Source: Sphingobacterium olei
GTDB taxonomy: Bacteria > Bacteroidota > Bacteroidia > Sphingobacteriales > Sphingobacteriaceae
DNA length: 64,000 bases
Assembly (NCBI RefSeq): GCF_005048855.1
Contig: NZ_SUME01000004.1
Location: 496,001-560,000 of the forward strand
Reading direction: 5' to 3'
A program made the position numbers and the translations under genes. Of the stretch, positions 18,443-26,660 are shown in pieces. Each line of letters begins with the position of its first letter. Position 1 is the stretch's first letter. The notes beneath the pieces were generated by a model. The model did not search any database. It had not been told where the DNA came from and was given only the letters and a program-made list of their open reading frames with translations.

Positions 18443-18762
18443 TTCTATTCTAGTTATAAAGTACGCAATTTATGAAAAAGATTAATAGGTGACACATTCT
18501 ATTTGCTGATTTTTTCGGAAAGTGCCTATAATTATTCAATTGCTCTCAGGAACCTTCATGAAATTTTCGATACCGTTGATATCACAGGTGGACATGAAGG
18601 TTTTTTTAATTCCGGGGGTAACAATTTTGAATCGCCCTTGATATACCAATAAGTCTGACAGAATTAAGAACCAGATGTTCCCTGTTTAGATCGGGATAGC
18701 TCGCTGATTTTGCAAGACTGAAATACAGATAAACAGGAATCAAAAACTTAAAATTAAAAGGT
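18443..18762. other. 320-base intergenic region between ilvE and the OmpA-domain gene
   Basis: It holds the divergent promoters of ilvE (minus) and the OmpA-domain gene (plus). A TATAAT-containing segment near 18530 and a hairpin with a T7 tail at 18551-18607 suggest a short plus-strand transcript (see the ncRNA entry). From 18608 to the OmpA-domain start I see no further structure. Confidence 0.5.
18536..18608 (+). ncRNA. Candidate small RNA or attenuator upstream of the OmpA-domain gene
   Basis: A 10-bp perfect inverted repeat (18551-18560 with 18593-18602) encloses a 32-base loop and is followed at once by seven T (18601-18607), like an intrinsic terminator on the plus strand. No plus-strand gene ends here: miaA stopped 1.3 kb earlier and has a terminator. 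A TTGCTG...TATAAT pair lies upstream (about 18503-18535), but this is a sigma70-style promoter rather than the Bacteroidota TAnnTTTG box. It could be a ~70-nt RNA or a leader attenuator of the downstream gene. No known riboswitch consensus was recognised. Confidence 0.3.
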
Positions 18763-20508
18763 ATGAAAAGAATTTTACTCGCTTTAATGTTAATTGGATT
18801 TACAATTTTAGCACATGCACAGGACAATCGTTCCAAGGGTGATCTGCAAATAGGTATACAAGGGGGTGCTAGTATTCCCATTGGAACATACAAATCAGTA
18901 GGTGAAGCCAAACTAGGCTACTTTTCTGGTTTTTTTCTCGACAAATATTTTAATGGTAGCACATTCGGTCTAGGTTTGGATGCACGTTATTTATCACATA
19001 GTGCTGTTAAGCAAGATACCCTGTTTTTTACGAATGGCTATCTGAACACAGACTATAAAAAGAATAAATTTGTCAATTATTTTATAGGGATAGGACCTAC
19101 CTATAAATATGAAAAGAATCGCTTTCAACTTGAAGCTTATATAAAAGGGGGCGTCATGCTGCAGCATTTTCCGGAATACAGTCGATCGCTCTATTACGAA
19201 GATGCTATGTTATTTCCATTTACCATGGATATCAAAGCGACAGTTAATGATTCGACGAATAAAGCAATGACCTGGGCCGGGGTCGGGGGATTGCGGTTTA
19301 ATTACAAGTTGAACCCGCACGTTGCACTCTTCGCCAATGTGGACTATTTACAATCTTTCGGTTCTAAGTTTGCAGGCAAAAACAGTCAGTTTGCTGTAGA
19401 AGAGCATGTTGAACATAATCCCATTGTTGCAGGTACAGCCGTCAAAAATTTCCTAGACCATTACGAAGAACGGAAAGTAATGACGTCTACGCTGCACCAA
19501 AGTGTGAATTTGGGTATAGGGATAAAATACATTTTTGGAACAAAGGCGACACCCAAAATTGCAGAACCCGTTCAGCATTATGACGATCTCGTAAAAGGAG
19601 TAGATAAAGGACTTCAGATTGTGGTGAAGGATAAACAGACCAACCTGGCATTGAGTGGTGTGACGGTATCTGTGAAAGGGTCAAACGTGGAAGAAAGGTC
19701 AATAAGCGACGCACATGGTCAGGCAGAACGTATCTCCACAATAATCCCGGGAAGATATGAAATAATAGGGGAGAAGAACGGTATCAAAACGCCATTGCTC
19801 ACGTTAACGGAAGAAGATTTTAAGACTCCCGCCAGCATCCTATTCAAAGAGATTTATCACGATGACCCACGCTTCACATTAATTGGTGAAACATTTGATT
19901 GTGCGCTCGAAAAAAATACTGCAGGAGTCAATACCGTGTTGACCAACAACAACTCAAAAATAAATGTGTCTCAAACATCGGATGGCGAGGGTAAATTTAT
20001 CTATCAGCTGGAGCAAAATGGAGAGTTCTCTCTTGTAGCAAATCAAGCCGGAAAATACTCACAGACAGAAATCGTGAGCACAAAAGGTTTAGATCGCAGT
20101 CAAACGCTCTATGTGACGTTGAAGTTAGGTGTCTGTGATCTGATAGCCGGTGGCGAATGGGTGTTAAAGAATATTCACTACGATTTTGATAAGAGTAATA
20201 TCCGTCCGGATGCTGCAATTATTCTCGATAATGTCGTTTCTATACTGCAACAAAATCCGACATTACGTATTGAGTTGTCATCGCATACCGATAGTAGAGG
20301 CAATGATGAATACAATCAAAAGCTATCTCAACGAAGAGCTGAATCTGCAGTACAATATCTAATTAGCCACGGAATTGCAAAAGACAGGTTGGTGGCAAAA
20401 GGATACGGAGAAAGTAAGTTGATAAATCATTGCGGTAATAATGTGAATTGTTCTGAAGAAATGCATGAACAAAACAGGAGGACTGAAATAAAAATATTGG
20501 CGCTATAG
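18763..20508 (+). CDS. OmpA-family outer membrane protein with N-terminal barrel
   Basis: A 581-residue envelope protein. Signal peptide MKRILLALMLIGFTILAHAQ, then a ~230-residue glycine/aromatic-rich beta-barrel-like region. Two Ig/carboxypeptidase-regulatory-like modules follow (about residues 285-370 and 375-460; each has a SGVTVSVKG or AGVNTVLTNN start and a DAHGQ or DGEGK turn). An OmpA C-terminal peptidoglycan-binding domain spans residues 472-580 (HYDFDKSNIRPDA, LSSHTDSRGNDEYN, LSQRRAESAVQYL, GYGES). It would tether the outer membrane to peptidoglycan while presenting a barrel. The gene converges with the TPR-CHAT gene and may belong functionally to that envelope cluster. Confidence 0.9.
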   Translation: MKRILLALMLIGFTILAHAQDNRSKGDLQIGIQGGASIPIGTYKSVGEAKLGYFSGFFLDKYFNGSTFGLGLDARYLSHSAVKQDTLFFTNGYLNTDYKKNKFVNYFIGIGPTYKYEKNRFQLEAYIKGGVMLQHFPEYSRSLYYEDAMLFPFTMDIKATVNDSTNKAMTWAGVGGLRFNYKLNPHVALFANVDYLQSFGSKFAGKNSQFAVEEHVEHNPIVAGTAVKNFLDHYEERKVMTSTLHQSVNLGIGIKYIFGTKATPKIAEPVQHYDDLVKGVDKGLQIVVKDKQTNLALSGVTVSVKGSNVEERSISDAHGQAERISTIIPGRYEIIGEKNGIKTPLLTLTEEDFKTPASILFKEIYHDDPRFTLIGETFDCALEKNTAGVNTVLTNNNSKINVSQTSDGEGKFIYQLEQNGEFSLVANQAGKYSQTEIVSTKGLDRSQTLYVTLKLGVCDLIAGGEWVLKNIHYDFDKSNIRPDAAIILDNVVSILQQNPTLRIELSSHTDSRGNDEYNQKLSQRRAESAVQYLISHGIAKDRLVAKGYGESKLINHCGNNVNCSEEMHEQNRRTEIKILAL

Positions 20509-20562
20509 TAGCGAATTTTGACTATTAACGTATTATACTAACCAACTAAATGATATACTATT

Positions 20563-20667
20563 ATGAAAGATGCTAAATATATCGTAAGATCAAAGAAAAA
20601 ACCACAGGGATTGATCAAATTTATTATCGGATATTTTATTTTCCTCTATAAAATATCCCGTCCCTAG
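20563..20667 (+). CDS. Possible 34-residue basic hydrophobic peptide
   Basis: A short ORF starts at ATG 20563, 54 bases after the OmpA-domain stop. The peptide has a lysine/arginine-rich N-terminus (MKDAKYIVRSKKKPQG) and a hydrophobic C-terminal half (LIKFIIGYFIFLYK), like a small single-pass membrane peptide. The upstream sequence ACTAACCAACTAAATG resembles leader sequences of real genes here. Against it, the second half of the ORF is a hairpin (20629-20658) that may simply be the terminator between the two converging genes, and its stop overlaps the TPR-CHAT stop. No homologue is known to me. Confidence 0.25.
   Translation: MKDAKYIVRSKKKPQGLIKFIIGYFIFLYKISRP
20629..20658. terminator. Hairpin between the converging OmpA-domain and TPR-CHAT genes
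   Basis: An 11-bp perfect stem (20629-20639 with 20648-20658) with an 8-base loop. The stem is A/T-rich and has no T-run after it on the plus strand, so it is a weak terminator candidate. Confidence 0.45.
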
Positions 20668-23231
20668 GATTTTGATCTTATACACCCCAAAAAAAGTAGC
20701 ATAATTAGAGATATCGCTATTATACTAGAATAAAAGAATAGGTTTGAAGATTTCTTCAAGCCTATTTCATTGTTTACTCCGGCATAGTTGATATTTGCCC
20801 AATACCAGGGATTCGCTTGTTTGTCGGAAGCAGTAATCAAAAAGTTTCTTTTAGCCTCTCCCAGTGCCTCCATCGGAAAACGGGTGTTATATAATTGTTC
20901 GTAAAAAGAGGCCGTAAGGAATAACATCATTTCATCATTTGCGAACCAGTAGGTGGAAATGACAGACGGAACACCTCGACTCAAAAATACCCGATGTATG
21001 CTCTCTGTTCCTTCCGAAGGTAACGGCTTTCCTGTTCCGGTGTTGCAGGCAGACAGAAAAACCAATGGCGTATTCATTTCATAGTACGAGAGTTGATTGG
21101 TCGAAACCTGATTTTTAAGATAGATATATGGATCTTTATCTGCTTCCAAGATCGCATGTGCTGCGATATGAATAACATTTAGGGAAGAGAATTCTTCGGA
21201 TAATACCGAATCATGCTGCCTCTGGGGGTCTATTATCTGGGATTGAAATTTATCGGCTATATTTTTCACCTCTTCTTTTACGAAATGGAGACTCGGTAAC
21301 GGATCCTGATATTCCGACTGATGTAAGATGGAAATGGGTGTAGATAAAACCCTATTGTTGGGAAGAATATCAAAAAGCAAGAAAGAGTTGAGATAAGAAA
21401 AATTATGGCTTTTGATTAGAAAATCGGAATCCCATAACGCATCAAAGGGAAGCCCATGAAACACACCGTCTAACGATAGGAAAATATTAGGCTTAGCGTG
21501 TGCGATATCCGGGAGAAGATATTGCGCAATGTTATGCGCGGCTGTTTTGTAATTAGCTGGAGATAAATTATAGACGTTCGGTGTGTTGCCAAAATACGAT
21601 TTTTTGAATTCTTCAATTGTGGTAATTAAGTTTTTATCATTCAGTTTTTTGTAGATAGTTTTCTTATTTAACAGGCCTAAAATTGTGATACTACTGTCTT
21701 GGTGAATAAAATAGCTATAGTAATCGGCATCTTGGTTCCGGAGTTTTTCCATAAACTCATGCCGAAGGGACGGTGGACTTATTTTTTCGAAATAGTTTTC
21801 CGAGAGCTGAAACTCAAATAATAAGTTTTTTATCCGTTTTTCCAGTCTTTCTCGCTGGCTGTTGTCTTCGAGCTGAGCGAGGTCTTGATACGATGTGCGG
21901 ATAATCTGGATAGCCTGCTGTAGTTGCAGATCTTGTGAATCCCATTTCTCCGAACGGTTAATCTCGGTGATCAGCATTCTGGCTTTACCCAGTTCTATGC
22001 ACCATAACATTCTTGCTTGTATAGCGCTGTCATTTGGTTGTATTTCCAGTTTCCGCTCACAAATAGCAATTGCACTTTCGATAAGATTCTTGTGCCAAAT
22101 GTTATTTTTTAATTGATTCTCTTTGCTAACAATAAGCTGTTGTGTACGGTAGTCGTTTTCTATTGCCCATTGATAGTAATCGATAGCCGAATCTAGTTCG
22201 TTGAGGTTAGCGTAGCAATCTCCAATTTTACCTAACGCTTGTGTATAGGTATAATCTAACTGATATTTATCGGTGGTAGAGAAATAGGATAATACGTTTT
22301 TATATTCGCTAAGCGCTTTGTTGGATTCGCTGCGTGTGTAGTAAATAGTAGCGAGTTCAAGTTGTAGCTTGGCCTTTTCTCTTAATTTGTGGGTAGGAAA
22401 AGTTTTCTCCAATAGTTTTAAGGATGTTTTTATAGGCTGTTCAAGCGATGATAAGCGACCGGTCATGCTGAGTGCATTGGTATACCATAAAATGGAATCG
22501 CCCGTCAATGCCATCTTCTCAAATTCCGCCAAGGCTTTTTGATTGTACATTTTACAGCTATCGATCTTATCCTCGCTCCAGTATATGGAAGTTAATGTGT
22601 TATATAATAAAGGCTTTAAAGAAGTGCCGGATTGTAAGCCATTTAGGATAACAGACTTTGCTTTTGAGGGATTGTTATCATAAATGTATGCATTGGCCAG
22701 GTTGTTGGTAAAGGAACTTAAATTTTGCGCTGTTTTGACGGTGCTGATGGCCTGTTCCAAAAGAGAAATAGCTTTTTTATTATCATCAATGCGTATATAT
22801 AGATTCGCCAGCGGCATAATGATATCGTTGTCGATATCCACATCTGTCAATGCATAGGTCTTCGTAGCTTGCAGTGCTTTTTCATAATACTTAATACTGT
22901 GGAGGATATCGGCATGATCCCGCAGCTGATACCCCATATTAGAAAGTGTATATACATATAATTCCCGCTGATATGGCGTCCTAGGACTGTTCGGGATAGT
23001 GTTGTAAAACGAATCGGGATGATGAATGAATTTTTCAGGCTGCCCCTCCGCAATATCGGCTATTTGCTCGAATACTTCATCGGTATGGATTACTTCACCG
23101 GTATCAGACCCGATTTTACTGCTGATAACAAGATCCAGAGGCTCTGCCTTTGCACTATCGTCGGGGTTCTGTTTGGGCGTGCACGCTCCCACCGATAATA
23201 AAAAGCATATACCAACTTTTGTCCATTTCAT
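20664..23231 (-). CDS. TPR-CHAT protease, membrane-anchored
   Basis: An 855-residue protein. The start is set at ATG 23231, which gives a lipoprotein-like signal (MKWTKVGICFLLSVGAC, Cys17); the open frame extends further upstream but only into the previous gene. Residues ~90-420 are tetratricopeptide repeats. The C-terminal third is a CHAT (caspase-like) domain: VIHIAAHA with catalytic His692 and VFLSACNTGTG with catalytic Cys729 are both intact, plus SRGVPSVISTYW. A hydrophobic segment at ~829-847 followed by IRSKS predicts a C-terminal helix with a cytoplasmic tail, so the TPR-CHAT part would face the periplasm. It is transcribed with the PKD-barrel gene (gap 5 bases). The protease target is unknown. 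Confidence 0.88.
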   Translation of the reverse strand: MKWTKVGICFLLSVGACTPKQNPDDSAKAEPLDLVISSKIGSDTGEVIHTDEVFEQIADIAEGQPEKFIHHPDSFYNTIPNSPRTPYQRELYVYTLSNMGYQLRDHADILHSIKYYEKALQATKTYALTDVDIDNDIIMPLANLYIRIDDNKKAISLLEQAISTVKTAQNLSSFTNNLANAYIYDNNPSKAKSVILNGLQSGTSLKPLLYNTLTSIYWSEDKIDSCKMYNQKALAEFEKMALTGDSILWYTNALSMTGRLSSLEQPIKTSLKLLEKTFPTHKLREKAKLQLELATIYYTRSESNKALSEYKNVLSYFSTTDKYQLDYTYTQALGKIGDCYANLNELDSAIDYYQWAIENDYRTQQLIVSKENQLKNNIWHKNLIESAIAICERKLEIQPNDSAIQARMLWCIELGKARMLITEINRSEKWDSQDLQLQQAIQIIRTSYQDLAQLEDNSQRERLEKRIKNLLFEFQLSENYFEKISPPSLRHEFMEKLRNQDADYYSYFIHQDSSITILGLLNKKTIYKKLNDKNLITTIEEFKKSYFGNTPNVYNLSPANYKTAAHNIAQYLLPDIAHAKPNIFLSLDGVFHGLPFDALWDSDFLIKSHNFSYLNSFLLFDILPNNRVLSTPISILHQSEYQDPLPSLHFVKEEVKNIADKFQSQIIDPQRQHDSVLSEEFSSLNVIHIAAHAILEADKDPYIYLKNQVSTNQLSYYEMNTPLVFLSACNTGTGKPLPSEGTESIHRVFLSRGVPSVISTYWFANDEMMLFLTASFYEQLYNTRFPMEALGEAKRNFLITASDKQANPWYWANINYAGVNNEIGLKKSSNLFFYSSIIAISLIMLLFLGCIRSKS

Positions 23232-23236
23232 TGCTG

Positions 23237-25243
23237 TTAAAACCTCCAGATCCCATAAATACCGGCACTCGCTTTTTGATGGACGTCGTATGCTACCCGA
23301 ATGCCGAGAGCCGGACCGAGATACACCCGGCCAACATTGATATCCCAAAATGGATTAATCTTGATCGGACTCATCTTATCTTTTTCGACCTCCTGCGGAA
23401 GGGTGATCTGGAAATTTACTCCATTAGCATTTTCCGTATCGTAGGTAATTGATTCTTGATGCTTGAGATTGAAGTCGGCACGAAGGCTGACTCCCGCCCC
23501 GGTCGAGAGGAAGCTGTTGATATTAAATCGGATTTGTACAGGTACCTGTACCGTCATAAAATCCTTTTTGCTATTTATCGTGTACGAATTATATTTGGCC
23601 TCGGTATTCCTTCCGTTTTCATCGATGTACTGAATGACACCTTCGGCAGCGGTTAAAGGGTGCGTGGCCTCTTCTTTAAAAGTGGAGGTGTACAGCTCGG
23701 CCTGCCAATACGGTTTTCGGTAGGGGGCTATTGGTGCTATTCCTACCCCGAATTGAACCCCGGGTTTAAACTTGTATTGAATATCATTATTTGTAGGTGT
23801 GCCGAATGTACTGCTTGCTCCAAGGGTTACCAGTGGGGAAAACACCTTTCGGAAGCGAGACGTCGCATTGTTCGTTTTAATCGGCGGATTTTTGTCAAAA
23901 TATATATTTGTGTAGGATTTAAAGGCTTTGTTTTTTAATTTTTTATCCGTTTGTACTGTAAATAAAATAAAGCCTTTGGTGCTGTCCTGATCTGTAATAT
24001 CCGGCGCACCCGTGCCAGGCAGCGAAATATCCTTAAAATGAAAGGTCAAGGTGCCATCTTCTTTAATGTCATATTGATAGCATCCCCGCATATCCGCTGT
24101 TAAACAGGAGTCGCATTGTGGATACAGAGCCTGCAATCTAAAGGTCTTTAGATCTACTTCCCCAGGTAAGAACATCTCCAGACGTATGTTCTTGGCATCA
24201 CCTTCGCCATCATTTTGAAATTGTACTTTGTAAGTTAATTCCTTATTCTTCTTTTGAAAGCGATAATTCATGCGTGCTGGCCGGATAGACATTTTGTTTG
24301 GGTCATGTGATTTTACTACGGGTACATCCATCTGATGCACGTTTGCAATTCCATCCTCCGGTATAAAAACACCGGTAATCGTCACAATGGCATTGGTGTC
24401 TACCAGCATATCTTCGGTGATATCCAGGTTTATAAGCGTGAATTGTGTTTCACTTTGGCTTCCGTCAATTTCATATGTCGCTAAGCTATTATATGCCGTA
24501 TGCAAATCAGAAAAATAAGCTATTGCTTCATTCGGCGACACGAAAGCCCTCTCTTCTTTGATTCCGTAATCCGGACTTCCTGTTTTTGTAAATGTGGATT
24601 GTTTTACATTCGCCCAAAGGCTGTTTATTTCCTTATGCTGCAGTGCACTGTCTGTTTTTTCATTGTAATAATTGCTTTGTCCAGCTAAAACAAAACCATC
24701 CAAACCCGCTACTTTTTCATTGGTGAGAAGAAGTACCTTTCCTTTTTTGCCATTCGTATTTACACCCGCTACCACTGCCATATCCTCTCCGGGTTTGGCA
24801 TCTGAATTTTTAAATAGCTGGAATATGCCATTGGATGTAAAGAAACTTTCTTCGAAAGGGGAGGGCGAGGCTTCCAAAGATGCTAGAGCCGAATTAACAG
24901 TCACTTTTTTCTTTGGTCTTTTTGGTTTTCTCCCATCATCATAGTTGTTTACCGCATATACGGTAACTTCGTAATCCCCGGCTTTTTGATATTGGTGGAT
25001 AGGCTCTGCCGCAGTACTGAAATGCCCGTCTCCGAAGTCCCAAAGATAAGTGTAGAACGGAGCTCTGCCCCCCGGAACCTGTACAAGTGGGCGTAGCTCC
25101 GATTTAAAGGCTATTTTATGGTCTACAATTTGGGTATGAATAACGCTAACGAAGGTGTCTTGTTCGACCAACGATGAATCAATTTGAGCCCCAGCGATAT
25201 AAGGGATTAAAAATAGATATAGAACAGTAAACCAAATTTTCAT
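23237..25243 (-). CDS. PKD-domain outer-membrane barrel protein
   Basis: A 668-residue secreted protein with signal peptide MKIWFTVLYLFLIPYIAGAQ. A PKD/Ig-like domain lies at ~45-115 (WDFGDG at 68-73, then KAGDYEVTVYAVN). A middle region contains a conserved-repeat-like domain (YRFQKKNKELTYKVQFQNDGEGDAKNIRLE would be its start, split here only for description; the DPNKM motif precedes it) as in gliding-associated surface proteins. The last ~200 residues look like a small beta-barrel ending in an aromatic residue (GIYGIWRF). It lies 5 bases upstream of the TPR-CHAT gene and is divergent from the sigma-factor gene, with only 81 bases between the starts. It is possibly a surface sensor or adhesin of that module. 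Confidence 0.82.
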   Translation of the reverse strand: MKIWFTVLYLFLIPYIAGAQIDSSLVEQDTFVSVIHTQIVDHKIAFKSELRPLVQVPGGRAPFYTYLWDFGDGHFSTAAEPIHQYQKAGDYEVTVYAVNNYDDGRKPKRPKKKVTVNSALASLEASPSPFEESFFTSNGIFQLFKNSDAKPGEDMAVVAGVNTNGKKGKVLLLTNEKVAGLDGFVLAGQSNYYNEKTDSALQHKEINSLWANVKQSTFTKTGSPDYGIKEERAFVSPNEAIAYFSDLHTAYNSLATYEIDGSQSETQFTLINLDITEDMLVDTNAIVTITGVFIPEDGIANVHQMDVPVVKSHDPNKMSIRPARMNYRFQKKNKELTYKVQFQNDGEGDAKNIRLEMFLPGEVDLKTFRLQALYPQCDSCLTADMRGCYQYDIKEDGTLTFHFKDISLPGTGAPDITDQDSTKGFILFTVQTDKKLKNKAFKSYTNIYFDKNPPIKTNNATSRFRKVFSPLVTLGASSTFGTPTNNDIQYKFKPGVQFGVGIAPIAPYRKPYWQAELYTSTFKEEATHPLTAAEGVIQYIDENGRNTEAKYNSYTINSKKDFMTVQVPVQIRFNINSFLSTGAGVSLRADFNLKHQESITYDTENANGVNFQITLPQEVEKDKMSPIKINPFWDINVGRVYLGPALGIRVAYDVHQKASAGIYGIWRF

Positions 25244-25324
25244 AATTCGTAGGCTAATTAAGTATCTAAAATAACTAAAATAATCTAATTATGTTTATTT
25301 TTACTGAAGATAAGCCAATTGACA

Positions 25325-25897
25325 ATGCATGTAGATCAACGATATCTTGCCTATTTGAAAAATAATGATAGAATGGGCATCGATAAAATATATAAAAACT
25401 ATGCAAAAAAGATAGTTGCCATGATTGTGTACAATAGTGGTACGGAAGATGACGGTTATGATATTTTGCAAGAAGCTTTGGTCGATATATACTATATGGT
25501 TAAAGATAAAGATTTCCAGCTCACCACTTCGTTCGAAAATTTTTTATTGATGGTTTGTAAGCGCAAATGGCTGAACGCTCTGAAGAAAAAGCAGCAGATA
25601 CAGGTAACAAAATCAACAGAAGACTTATTCCATATTGAGGATGAATCAGCAAAGGAAATAGCGGAGTCTGTCCAACAGGTTGAAAAGGAAAATACGGTGA
25701 TGCAGCTATTGGATACCCTAGGTGAGCGATGTCAGGAGATTATTCGACGTTGTATGACCGAAAAACATCAGGAACAGATTGCGGAGTCCCTTGGTATTAC
25801 GTACGCTTATCTTCGTAAGAAAAAAAGTGAATGTATGGCGAACCTGATATCCAAGGTTAAGGCACACCCTTACTTTAATGGGGATGTAGATTTTTAA
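25325..25897 (+). CDS. Sigma-70 family (ECF-like) RNA polymerase sigma factor
   Basis: A 190-residue sigma factor. Region 2 is near residues 15-85 (IDKIYKNYAKKIVAMIVYNS, DILQEALVDIYYMV, FENFLLMVCKRKWLNALKKK) and region 4 near 130-180, a helix-turn-helix reading RCQEIIRRCMTEKHQEQIAE then LGITYAYLRKKKSEC. The linker is long and acidic. ATG 25325 is preferred over TTG 25319. It is divergent from the PKD-barrel gene and 27 bases upstream of the anti-sigma-like gene. It probably directs transcription of the neighbouring envelope genes, which would make the module self-regulated; that is inference from gene order. Confidence 0.9.
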   Translation: MHVDQRYLAYLKNNDRMGIDKIYKNYAKKIVAMIVYNSGTEDDGYDILQEALVDIYYMVKDKDFQLTTSFENFLLMVCKRKWLNALKKKQQIQVTKSTEDLFHIEDESAKEIAESVQQVEKENTVMQLLDTLGERCQEIIRRCMTEKHQEQIAESLGITYAYLRKKKSECMANLISKVKAHPYFNGDVDF

Positions 25898-25924
25898 GAT
25901 AATTGGTTGATTTTAATGAACTAG

Positions 25925-26644
25925 ATGATGAAAACGAGCGAAGAAAAAATTCAGGATTATATAGACGGACTCTTACAAGGGGAAGAATTACTTGCTTTTG
26001 AACAAGAACTTGCTACTGATCTGCAACTGAGAGAACAGCTTAATTTGCACCGGGAGGTTCAATCGATTCTCGCACGCAGAATGAATAGCGGTGAAGATGA
26101 ACTGCGCACCAATCTTCATGAGGCAGCACATGCTAATAGGCATTCGGAGAGCGACAATAAATCAAAATCGCTGTATAGAATTCTAGTTCCTATATTGGCT
26201 GCCGCTTGTATATTGGTCGTTATTAAATTTTCCCTGTCCACATCATCTACACTTTATCAACTTCCGATAATGGAATCTGAAATTGTAAGGGGATCGGGGG
26301 AAGCTGGAAAATATGAAGATGCGGTGATATATTTTAATAATCAATCTTTTAGCGAGGCAAGGGATATTTTGAATCAACTTATAAATAGTGATTCGTTAAA
26401 TGTTCAATATAAGTATTACCATGCGCTGACTTATTATGGAGAAGAAAACTGGAGTGAATCAATTGCTGAATTGGAAACTATTGCTGATGGCGAGTCGGTA
26501 TTCGCAAGGGAAGCCACTTACTATTTAGCGGTGGCGTATAGCAAAGAAAATAAAAACGAGAAAGCCATTTTATTACTGCAACAGATTAAGTCAGATGATG
26601 AATTGGGAAGGAAGGCTAACAAATTACTGAAAGATATGCAATAG
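25925..26644 (+). CDS. Single-pass anti-sigma-like protein with periplasmic TPR region
   Basis: A 239-residue protein. The N-terminal ~55 residues (KIQDYIDGLLQGEELLAFEQ, then ELATDLQLREQLNLHREV) resemble the cytoplasmic helical domain of FecR/RsgI/ZAS-type anti-sigma factors, without the zinc-binding HxxxCxxC. One transmembrane helix lies at ~86-105 (ILVPILAAACILVVIKFSL). The C-terminal ~130 residues carry TPR-like pairs (YEDAVIYFNNQSFSEARDIL, YKYYHALTYYGEENWSESI, ATYYLAVAYSKENKNEKAI). By the positive-inside rule the TPR part is periplasmic. It follows the sigma gene by 27 bases. The likely role is holding that sigma factor at the membrane; there is no direct proof. The start could be either of two tandem ATGs (25925 or 25928). 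Confidence 0.82.
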   Translation: MMKTSEEKIQDYIDGLLQGEELLAFEQELATDLQLREQLNLHREVQSILARRMNSGEDELRTNLHEAAHANRHSESDNKSKSLYRILVPILAAACILVVIKFSLSTSSTLYQLPIMESEIVRGSGEAGKYEDAVIYFNNQSFSEARDILNQLINSDSLNVQYKYYHALTYYGEENWSESIAELETIADGESVFAREATYYLAVAYSKENKNEKAILLLQQIKSDDELGRKANKLLKDMQ

Positions 26645-26660
26645 AAAGCTAGGAGCTTTT
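26645..26660. terminator. Short hairpin between converging genes
   Basis: A 6-bp stem (26645-26650 with 26654-26659) with a 3-base loop, flanked by A and T runs. It overlaps the stop of the GH3 gene. Weak but suitably placed. Confidence 0.35.

Noticed and set aside
20664..23348. Longer 894-residue version of the TPR-CHAT protein
   Set aside because: The extra 39 N-terminal residues are encoded inside the PKD-barrel gene and precede a good lipoprotein signal.
23026..25000. Several plus-strand ORFs of 60-104 residues opposite the TPR-CHAT and PKD-barrel genes
   Set aside because: They mirror the real minus-strand genes, have odd composition and lack leaders.
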